A stretch of DNA of 64,000 bases from Strongyloides papillosus (taxonomy: Eukaryota; Nematoda; Chromadorea; Rhabditida; Strongyloididae). Where the stretch lies: assembly GCA_005656395.1 (NCBI GenBank), contig SRSI01000009.1, positions 620,001 to 684,000 of the forward strand, written 5' to 3'. The notes under the pieces were generated by a model. It did no database searches. It saw only the letters and a program-made list of their open reading frames with translations, and was not told the DNA's origin. Of the stretch, positions 55,771 to 64,000 are shown in pieces. Position 1 is the first letter of the stretch, and the number at the start of each line of letters is the position of its first letter. The position numbers and the translations under genes were made by a program.

Positions 55771-57577
55771 TTATCGCTTAGTAAATATTTTGTCAAAGCC
55801 ATCACAATTTGATGCAGTTTTTTGAATGATAATTTCAACAAACGTCTCTTCATCTCTATGGAATTTTCTTAGATAAAGTCTTCCTGATTTTCTTGGAGTA
55901 TTTCTTTCCATCATTTCAAACGAAGTATGCTCATCATAACTTTTTAAATTACAAATTATACGTAAAAAATTAACTTCTGGCCATTTTAGTTTATAATTAT
56001 CATCATCAAGTCCTAGACATTCCCAGGTTGAAGCAAATGGTATTTTACATTTTTGAAATTCAACTTCAAGACCTTTCAAATCTTTAAAAGATGAAATTAT
56101 TTTGTCTATTGATGTTACTTCAAATTTGAGACTAATTAATGAAAGATTTTTTAATCCAGTACAATTCTCTGAAAGTATATCAAAATGACTACTTCCCATC
56201 TTTCCACAATAATACATTCTCAAATTTTTTAATCTTTTTCCTAACGCGGAGCATATTTGGTAAAAACTTGAATAATCAGGAATTAAATTAAAACTAATCT
56301 CTAGAGTGGTTAGACTATTCATCATAGCCAAATCTTGGCTTAATGTTTGAACTTCAGTATATGTAAAAGGGTAGTAAAATCTTGAAAAATTCAAATCAAA
56401 AATAATTAAACTTCTGATGTTATGATAAACACCAGGGTTTGCCAAAAATCTTGAATTTTTATTGTTTAAAATGTTTCCACGAATTTCATATTGATCCCTA
56501 TGATCTAATAAATTCATGTATCTTCTTAAACCAAGAATATTACTTTCAAAATGAATATTAACACTAACAGCAATGTTATGTTGAGCGAGTGTCCTTCCAA
56601 AAATCCTATCAAAATCACTAGACACAAAGTCGTTTGCAAAATAATTTACACTTTTAAAAAAAGTTATAAATTTCAAGAATGCCAGTTCCATTTCATCGTA
56701 TTGTAAAAAATCTATCATTTCTTTTGTTATGACTAAATTGTCAAAATTTCTAGTTTCCACATCCTTCATATTTGAAAGTAACCACATAAAGTCTTCTGAA
56801 TAACAGTCATATTGAATGTTTTTTAAGGTTGGCGGAAATTTAAGATTGTTTTCGTGTGGTGAGAGACTTCTTATATTATAAGCTGATATATGATCGTTAT
56901 TAGCAATTAATGTATGAGGTCTCAAATTTTGACATTTTTCTAATATCTCACCAGCATTTAATTGTAAGGCGTAACGACTAAATTTGATAGTTTCAATATT
57001 TTGAAAACAATTGAGTGTTTCAAAAAATTCAATGTGTTGAGGGAAAAGTTTCATAATATACAATGTTTTCATCTTAGGGATGTACTTTTCTAAAGCACTT
57101 TTGATGCCAGTTGAATTGGTGTCATTGAAGAAAAACGTTTCAGGTATACTAATTTCAATTTCGTCATTGTGTATGGAAAATGTAAAACCTCCTTTCTCCT
57201 GCCACTTTGAAAAGGAATATTTTTCTGCTTCGTACTCGATTAATGGTAGATATGAATTAGGGCTATTGCATAAAAGATAGTAAGCCTTACATGTCGATTC
57301 AATATTTTTTCTTTCTGCAACACTGCTTATTTTATTTATAATGAGTTTCATGACATCCATATTATGACCAACTATTTCAGCGGGAGATAACGCCTTTGTA
57401 TTTTCTTGCCTCATCACTTTAGTATTCTTTAAAAGTAATTCTAATTGAAAAAAACCACTTTAATATATAATGAAAAAACTTACCTGCTTCTAATTTTTTA
57501 ACTTTCGCAGATAGTATTTCTATCATTTTCTGATTTTGTAAAATCATATTTTTCATTGAGGTGATTTCCTCACTCAT
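55771..57577 (-). CDS. F-box-like protein with leucine-rich repeats
   Basis: Exons 57577-57484 and 57440-55771 (43-base intron) give 587 residues. Residues 1-38 form a predicted coiled coil (MSEEITSMKNMILQNQKMIE and on). Residues about 55-90 (GHNMDVMKLIINKISSVAER through ESTCKAYYLLCNS) fit an F-box, though degenerate. The rest has leucine-rich repeats of irregular length (LTTLEISFNLI, KNLRMYYC, LKNLSLISLKF, LKGLEVEF). It would be a substrate receptor of SCF ubiquitin ligases; the substrate cannot be told. It differs from the F-box protein at 5155 in size and in the coiled coil. Convergent with the DUF273-GT92 gene, 78 bases apart. Confidence 0.7.
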
Positions 57578-58366
57578 TTTACTCTTAAAAAAATAATTAA
57601 TTATAAGAAATTAACACGTTGAGAATTTAAGAGGAATAAATTTAATTCCAATTAATTTACTGAATATATTAACGTTTTTTTATACTTTACTCAGCAATGG
57701 ACTTTGTGATTTTTGTACATTACTCCAACAAATCAAAAATTCTCATTAAAAAGAGTATTGTTTGGTAGAAGCACTTATATGTAAAATGTTTACTGTCTTA
57801 CTTTCCGTGCAGTTACAATTAAAAAAAGGTTTACATTTATGTTATAATGTTGGAAGATCATTGGTAAAAGTTCTCTTGAAGTGCAATAGTTGATGTGCTC
57901 CTTTATTGTTGTAATCAATGATCAATGAGAATCTTGTATTCTGTTTTAGCAAACATAAAAGTGATATATTATTTATAAGGGAAATTTGAAATTGTTTCAA
58001 TTCAAATAAATTGATTTTTACCATGTATATCATTTATTATCTAGAGAACGTTGCTGATTATAAACTTATTCTAGGAAAATTTTATTTGTAATACAACAAG
58101 AAGTTAAAAATTTTAAATGAGAAAATAATACATCTAACATTTTATTGTATTTTTAACTGTATAAAACATTTCAATCAATTGAAAAAAAACTAATTTTAGC
58201 TGACTGCTCAGTATAGCTTTAAGAAATATCTTTGATAATAAGAAATTGTATACAATTTATATACTCTTATCGAAATGGTTTGACAAACAAAGAAAATAAA
58301 ATGTTGTTTGGTAACTCTACCATGATCATTTTTGATTATTAAAATATTCTTATTACTTATAATTTT
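57578..58366. other. Divergent promoter region
   Basis: Between the F-box/LRR gene and the SLC2-like gene. AT-rich, with one short frame at 57842-58033 judged background. No recognised element. Confidence 0.4.
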
Positions 58367-59803
58367 ATGAAGTTGAAAGAGAAGGATGTCAATAATATTA
58401 CATGGAATCTTTTTTACTACATGATACTACATGGAACCTTAGGAAATATAGGAAACATTTTAAATTACATTTCTATTATTTATGAAGTTGATATTAAAAA
58501 TTTTGTTACTACTCAAAATGGAACTTCTAATATGACAATTTCTAAAGAGGATGTTGATAATTATGCATTTTCTAGTTTTGCTTTATCATCTATTTTTGGA
58601 CAATTATTCATTTGTTTAATTTACCATATGCTTGTTGAAGGATACGGGTCTTTATTTTTATGGATAAATGTGAGACATTACATTGTTATGGTAGCGTGTT
58701 CATTAATGATTATAGCAAAATATTTTGGAACTCCCTTATTTCTCACCACTTCTCAATTTCTTTTTGGTGCCAATTCTTTTTTTATACTTCCACAATTAAT
58801 TTTCCTTTCTGAATGTGGACCTTTTAATAAAAGAGCGAATATTATTCTTAATACAAGTACTGCTTTCATGTTTATAAATGTTATCATTATAACGTTAACA
58901 TCAAAAACAATAATTAATTACGACAATTGGCACTATATTTTTGTTATTGGAATAATTTCCTCCATAACATATTTATTATTAGTACAAGATGTAAAAGAAA
59001 CACCAAAATATCTTTATTTTACTGATCAAAATTTTGAAAAGATTAATGATAGTTTACTTTTTTATCGACATGATAATACAAATGTTGATAAGATAATAGA
59101 CGAGTTTGAAACCGAAATGAGTATGTACAAAACAAGGGTTTTTATGTCAATTAATGAAGTTATCAACATAAAAGGACTACGGAAAAGAATTTTTATCTTA
59201 TTTGTTGCTGAAATCTCACAAAAAATATCACTTTATATAATTTTAAGTCCATATTTAGAAAAAATATTGAATTATTTGGATGTTCCACTTCTTTATACAT
59301 CTTCTGTACTGGTTGGTATTCAATTTGGTGGTTTAATTGCATCATCGCTATCGTCAACTGTTTCAAATTTATTTTCAAGAAAAAGGCTATTAATAGCATT
59401 TATTATATTATCAGGCATATCCTTTAAACTCATGTTTCTTGGATTGGTATTTGAAAATATTATTGATGACAAAGTTCTTCCACAAATATTATGCATTCTT
59501 GCAATATATATAAGTACAATAATTTCAAATATTGGCCATAGTTATATGACACCTATCTTAGTAAACGATATCATTCCAATACATGCGAAAGTTGCTACAA
59601 TTCAAATATTAACTATATTTTCATGTATCATTCAAATATATTTAATTATATCTTTTGTACCATTTTATAACTTTTTTGGTAGTGTTACTTTTTTGAATTA
59701 TAATCTTGTTATGACTATAGCTATGTTTTTAATAGCAAAATATTTACCAGATACAAAAGAAAAACAAGTCTATGAAGTATTTAATGACTATGAAGAATTA
59801 TAA
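58367..59803 (+). CDS. SLC2-like sugar transporter family protein
   Basis: A 478-residue single exon with about twelve hydrophobic spans of MFS type. SLC2-like marks: VKETPKYLYF after TM6 (usual P-E-S-P-R-Y-L), a helical central loop of about 60 residues, and YLPDTKEKQVYEVF at the end (usual P-E-T-K-G-x-x-x-E-E). The conserved GRR/K loop motifs are weak, and the R-x-G-R-R positions are mostly altered, so the protein is divergent and its substrate cannot be inferred; a sugar or other small polar solute is possible. Two N-glycosylation sites lie in the first outer loop (NGT, NMT). ATG chosen because no upstream in-frame ATG exists before the stop. Confidence 0.7.
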   Translation: MKLKEKDVNNITWNLFYYMILHGTLGNIGNILNYISIIYEVDIKNFVTTQNGTSNMTISKEDVDNYAFSSFALSSIFGQLFICLIYHMLVEGYGSLFLWINVRHYIVMVACSLMIIAKYFGTPLFLTTSQFLFGANSFFILPQLIFLSECGPFNKRANIILNTSTAFMFINVIIITLTSKTIINYDNWHYIFVIGIISSITYLLLVQDVKETPKYLYFTDQNFEKINDSLLFYRHDNTNVDKIIDEFETEMSMYKTRVFMSINEVINIKGLRKRIFILFVAEISQKISLYIILSPYLEKILNYLDVPLLYTSSVLVGIQFGGLIASSLSSTVSNLFSRKRLLIAFIILSGISFKLMFLGLVFENIIDDKVLPQILCILAIYISTIISNIGHSYMTPILVNDIIPIHAKVATIQILTIFSCIIQIYLIISFVPFYNFFGSVTFLNYNLVMTIAMFLIAKYLPDTKEKQVYEVFNDYEEL

Positions 59804-60795
59804 TCTTATAAAATTATATTATTATTAATTGAATTAGAAGATAAAATATTTTATTTTGAAGTAACATGTTATTTATGTCAAATTTTGAATCAATGATTTA
59901 ATAAATTTTTGACAGTAAAATTTCGATATTGATCATTTTAGATTAATTTAGATTATAACATTTGAATAAATATATTTTGATTCAAACAGTTATGCTAGAT
60001 ATTATTGTTGAAAAATGACACATTATGTCATCAACCATAACAATGTATAGTTTGAATTTATGACAGATCTAAGAATACTGACGTCAAAGTTTTAATAAGT
60101 CTAATTCTATCTTAACTTAATATATTATTATGAATTCAAAATCCAAGTGTAAATAATTGATGATGAGGAAGTAAATACCAACCGAATACTGTATCATATA
60201 TTAAACGATTATCAATAAATGCGTGATAAAAATAATTAATTATTTTCTAAAAATTAAAACAAATTTTGAAATTGTAAAGTTTAATGAAACTTTTGTTAAA
60301 CATATTAATAAATATTTAAAACCACTATTAGCTTAAAATACAAATTGAATAAACAATATAGATAGAGTGATTTCATAAGTCATATTTTTTAAATAACAAT
60401 ATTCTAATAAAAAAATAATGAATTATAATAACTGTTAAATGATTAAGATTAAATGTTACTGATGAAAATAATTAAAATTCTAGATATTCTACAAAAAGTA
60501 TATTGTTAACAGAAATAATTAATAATTTAAACTTTACAATTCCTTCGTTATAAAAAAATTGCGTAGTTATTATGCTTATAGTGAAATAACTGTATATATT
60601 TCTGACTCAATATGTATAACACTCCAGATTATTGTGATAGTACATTTATTGGCCTCAAGATAATATATCTTTAGTGTATTAATGGGAATAAATAATTGAA
60701 TATTTTCAGTGGTATTTAAAAAATGGTAATATTTAAAAGCATGGATTTTTTTTTATACAAATATTTTAAGATATATAATTAAATTATGAAAATAA
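59804..60795. other. Intergenic region
   Basis: Simple AT-rich sequence between two convergent genes. No coding block, RNA gene or repeat recognised. Confidence 0.4.
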
Positions 60796-61227
60796 TTATG
60801 GTTTAATTAAAGTATTACGTGATCCAAAAACATAAAAATTATATCCGTTTAGCATTATTGTTGAGTCAATATACGTATTAGGAGGAAAATCACTGAAATT
60901 CATATTTTTAGCCAAACTGATAAATTCATCATCATAACAACCTGAATAATGAAACGAAATTCTTTCTCTATCAATTACTTGTGATTTAAAATAAAAAGAC
61001 ATACATCCTTTCTCTCTCGTAGATGGACATTCATTTCTTTGAAATATTACTTGACTACAAAAAGTTGTTGCTATATCTTTTATATCACGCTTGTAGATAC
61101 AATTAATTTTACATATTCTTAATTCATCATTTCCATAAGCAATATTTCTAATAATAATCAAAATATAGATTTTTAAAAACAACTTGGTTGTTGTATTGTT
61201 GGAGCTAAAAAATGCGTTGAAAACCAT
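60796..61227 (-). CDS. Small six-cysteine secreted protein
   Basis: A single exon of 143 residues. The N-terminus has a hydrophobic run (KLFLKIYILIIIRNIAYG/N) acting as a signal peptide after a polar lead of about 15 residues. The mature part has six cysteines: IC, NC, FC, EC, GC, GC, with the block NECPSTREKGCMSFYF and SGCYDDEF. The K-G-C-x-S-x-Y-F then S-G-C pattern recalls three-finger Ly6-type or activin-receptor-like ectodomains, but the closing C-C-x-x-D-x-C-N of Ly6 is absent, so this is only a suggestion. Single-exon structure, unrelated neighbours. Probably nematode-specific and extracellular. Confidence 0.55.
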   Translation of the reverse strand: MVFNAFFSSNNTTTKLFLKIYILIIIRNIAYGNDELRICKINCIYKRDIKDIATTFCSQVIFQRNECPSTREKGCMSFYFKSQVIDRERISFHYSGCYDDEFISLAKNMNFSDFPPNTYIDSTIMLNGYNFYVFGSRNTLIKP

Positions 61228-61926
61228 GTGTAATAAAAGAAATATAAAATGTTAAAATTATTTAATTTTTATACTGACATCCTTTTTAATGTAATTTGAA
61301 AGAAAAAAGTCGTTTTATTATATTATTCTTTTTTCTTAATAACAACATTCAAAAATTTTTATCATTCTGTAGTGATCACTGTTTGATAATAGTATAAAGG
61401 CCATGAGAAAATTAATTGTAAATATTAATAACACTAATATAAGAGAAAAAAAACATTATTGTTAATTTAAATTATGATTTTAAGGATTAATTTGAGCTAA
61501 AAGTATTAAACATTTTTAAAAAATTACTTTATTTGTATACCATTATAAAAACAATATACTAAAATATTATGATACTCTACAAATGATAATTTAAAAAATT
61601 TGGTATAAAAATTAGCTATAGTGCAGCCTCTAAATAAGAAACCTCCCAATAAGTATAACTTCTAAATAGTCACCAAATGCTTTAGTCCCTGCAAGGAGCT
61701 TATTTGAAAGTTTTACTGTATGAAAGCAATTGGATATAAAATATAACAAACGAATTTTCTATTAGTACTAAAATTAGAATATAATTATCACATAAAAAAT
61801 TTTATTTTATTATTTAAAATTTTCTAAAATTTAAGTAAATTAGAATAATTTTATATGTATTATTTAAATTTTTGTATTATAAATATCCATGAAAATATTT
61901 CAATTCTTCTTTCATTGTTAGCATAA
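61228..61926. other. Divergent spacer holding a MITE-like element
   Basis: Upstream regions of the cysteine protein and the phosphatase gene. It contains the element at 61619-61718 listed next; the remainder is AT-rich without features. Confidence 0.45.
61619..61718. mobile_element. MITE-like element with TA flanks
   Basis: A 100-base block, less AT-rich than its flanks, with imperfect terminal inverted repeats. The left end starts TAGTGCAGCCTCTAAATAAG. Reading in from the right end gives CAGTAAAACTTTCAAATAAG, with 13 of the first 20 positions equal. TA dinucleotides flank both ends. The CAGT start and TA flanks are typical of Tc1/mariner-pogo-type elements. No transposase. Confidence 0.5.
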
Positions 61927-64000
61927 ATGAAAAAAACAAATCCACCTATCTATTTATGGAGGACAAAGCAAAAAGCAAATAAAAGTAGCTCTCCATCAAA
62001 ATCTGGATCATCAAAAAATATTTTTCAAATATTCACTAAAAAAGCAATATCAAAACAGGGAAAAGAAACTAAACCACCAAGTGCAAGAAAAAATAATAGA
62101 AAAAGTAAGCATAAGGAAGATAATGGTGAAAAACAAATTTTTGATAATCAAACAGTTGATGAATGTAATAAGTTATTAGAACGGAAAACTTTAAAAGTTC
62201 AAAATGAAGACGATGGTGAGAATAAATATATTGTAAATGATTTAAATAGAAATCAAGTAACTAATACTGCTGATGATAAAAAAGGAAATCCACCACTGAA
62301 ATTATCAAAAGCTGCAAAGAGTAATAAAGGTTCCAATAATCCTAATAATTTTGTGCTTATCAAGAATCAATCACCGTTAGTCCAAATGACAAATACTACT
62401 GAATCATCAGATAGCTCTAATTCAAGTAACAGTACTTCTGATAAAGAAGAAAAAGTAACTGATACCAATACAAATGGGAAAGTTAATTCAATAGACGTTA
62501 ACAATCCTGATAATTTATGGTACAAAAAGCAAATGATTAAATTTTTAAAAAGTATACCTAAATGTGGGTTAAAAAATGCAACAAGAGAAGTTGCATTTCA
62601 ATGGCTTAATGCATATTTAAATTTTTTATCTATTAGAGTAACAAATAATAATTTCTTTTCCTCTAAGAATGACGGTCAAACATTTCATGCATTTTCGGAA
62701 GAAGTTTTAATAAGGGTATGTTAAATATTGTCAATTATATAAAATAGTTTTAGATTATACATCAAGCTGCAGCTTTGTGTGAAAAAGAAAATATGCTATT
62801 AAAATTACAAATACCTAAAAATGAAAAAGAAATCATTGTAATGTCTGATGTTCATGGAAGTTTGGCAGATATTTTCCGAGCATTCATTGTCTATGGCTTG
62901 CCTGGTGATAAAACATACCTATTTTTGGGAGATTATGTTGATAGAGGAGAATATGAAGTTGAGATTGTAATATTATTATTTATATTGAAAATATGCTTTC
63001 CATATTCAATTTTTCTTTTGAGAGGTAACCACGAATTTCCTGATCAAAATAGAAAGTATGATTTTCCTAAAAATTGTAAAAAACAATTTTCATCAGCAAA
63101 TTATTGGAAAATACTGAATTTTGCTTTTAATCGTTTATCACTTGCAGCAATTATTGAAGATCAGATATATTGTTCTCATGGAGGAGTTTCGCAATGGTTA
63201 AAAGGTAGACATACAATAGAAAAGTTAGTTAAACCTCTGGATCAAAATAAAACACTTATTGAAAGGTTAATTATAACAGATACTGTTTGGAGCGATACAA
63301 TTAGAACTGAGAAACAAAAGCAAAAATTCCTTTTTTCTCCAACAATGAGGGGAATAGGTTACGCTTATTCTGAGAAAGGTCTAAAAGAAGTTCTTAATCT
63401 TCTTAAAATTAAAAAGGTAATTCGTGGTCATCATCCGCATAATGACGGTTTTTATGAAGATTATGAGAATATATGCTATACAGTTCATGCTAGACAAATA
63501 GAACATGGAAGTAAAGGAAGTATTTGCAAAATTTACAAAGATCACAAGACATCAAAAGTAATTTTAGAGGCTTTAAATTATCAGATAAATTTATTCTTTG
63601 AAGATCATATCAATATTGGATATGCAATAGATGATATAAGAAAAGAATATTTGATACGTCAAAAAGAGTTCCTTAACCAAGATCAAAGTAAAAATGTTAA
63701 TGAACAAAAAATTGCGAATATTTCATACAAGTTAAATTCTGTTAATTCAACTCAAGATAATGAAAAAATAAAAGAATGTTTTTACTGTAATAATTTTAAA
63801 ATTTTTATGAAAGAATGTTGCTCGAGAAACCGAATTTTTGTTACACATCTTCAAATTTTTACATTTATGATGAAGTACAAATATTTAAAAAGAACTGGAT
63901 ATCAGTCATTACTAAAAAGTACTACACCTGAATTAAACTTTAAATATTGTGTGGAGGAGTTTCCTTCATTCATCGATTTTATTCATAGTAATTTTCAAAG
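61927..64000 (+). CDS. PP1-like serine/threonine phosphatase (5' part)
   Basis: Exon 1 is 61927-62715, exon 2 is 62754 to the window end (38-base intron, phase 0), so the gene is cut by the right edge. Residues 1-195 are lysine- and serine-rich, without domain. The phosphatase domain starts near 210. Metal and active-site motifs: M-S-D-V-H-G (D295, H297; usual GDIHGQ), GDYVDRG (D323, D326), RGNHE (N355, H356), CSHGG and the later VIRGHH. All catalytic ligands of PPP-family phosphatases are present. After the domain the frame stays open for over 150 codons with a cysteine-rich stretch (ECFYCNNFKIFMKECC). Function unknown; similar divergent PP1s are common in nematodes, often in germline. Confidence 0.85.

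Noticed and set aside
57842..58033. 63-codon minus frame between F-box/LRR and SLC2-like genes
   Set aside because: No signal, motif or splice support; probably promoter DNA.

Overview
The window looks like nuclear DNA of a very AT-rich parasitic-type nematode, most likely a Strongyloides or close relative (clade IV, Strongyloididae). This rests on the strong AT bias, many GT-AG introns of only 36-47 bases, consensus 3' splice sites placed just before start codons (as expected for spliced-leader trans-splicing), and nematode families (DUF273, GT92, DMSR-like receptors, divergent F-box proteins). It is an inference: no species marker is present. I re-built exons by reading splice sites and codon phase, so many gene models here join two to four reading blocks.

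Layout. 1-7.6 kb: 3' end of an IL-17-like secreted cysteine-knot gene, a secreted six-cysteine protein, a small secreted protein, an unusually GC-rich patch (2.87-3.24 kb), an F-box protein and a secreted protein of three exons. 8.5-12.6 kb: a RING/IBR protein with a 1.3 kb first intron and no visible third (catalytic) zinc module. 16.4-19 kb: a Trk-like receptor tyrosine kinase (trk-1), reconstructed over four exons. 21.7-24.3 kb: a multi-pass membrane protein, then tRNA-Ile(AAT) and tRNA-Lys(CTT). 25.8-27.8 kb: a type I membrane protein bracketed by two diverged direct repeats of about 450 bases. 29.4-35.2 kb: a compact housekeeping block with CHP1/PBO-1, EIF1AD, a MESH1 (HDDC3) homologue, a RING-like protein, a secreted protein, an AP sigma adaptin and a small membrane protein. 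36.5-43.8 kb: a short PTEN-C2-like gene, condensin II subunit G2, an RBM34-like RNA-binding protein with an apparent one-base loss, a divergent protein perhaps related to INTS14, and a UBF-like HMG-box protein. 45.2-51.3 kb: a secreted CS-alpha-beta-type cysteine peptide, a cytosolic sulfotransferase, a DMSR-like neuropeptide GPCR and an SLC17-like transporter. 53.5-59.8 kb: a DUF273-GT92 double glycosyltransferase-like protein, an F-box/LRR protein and an SLC2-like transporter. 60.8-64 kb: a small six-cysteine secreted protein, a roughly 100-base MITE-like element and the 5' part of a PP1-like phosphatase.

The genes do not form one pathway. Themes are secreted small cysteine-rich proteins, ubiquitin-ligase substrate receptors, chromatin and rDNA factors, and signalling receptors. 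The most unusual points are: a GT92 domain in which all three acidic residues of the metal-binding D-x-D-E motif appear as their amides (N-x-N-Q), fused to an intact-looking DUF273 domain; a MESH1 homologue whose HD-x-x-E-D motif reads HD-x-x-Q-D; the RING/IBR protein without a catalytic module; and the direct repeats around the membrane-protein gene. I found no CRISPR, prophage or bacterial insertion-sequence structure.
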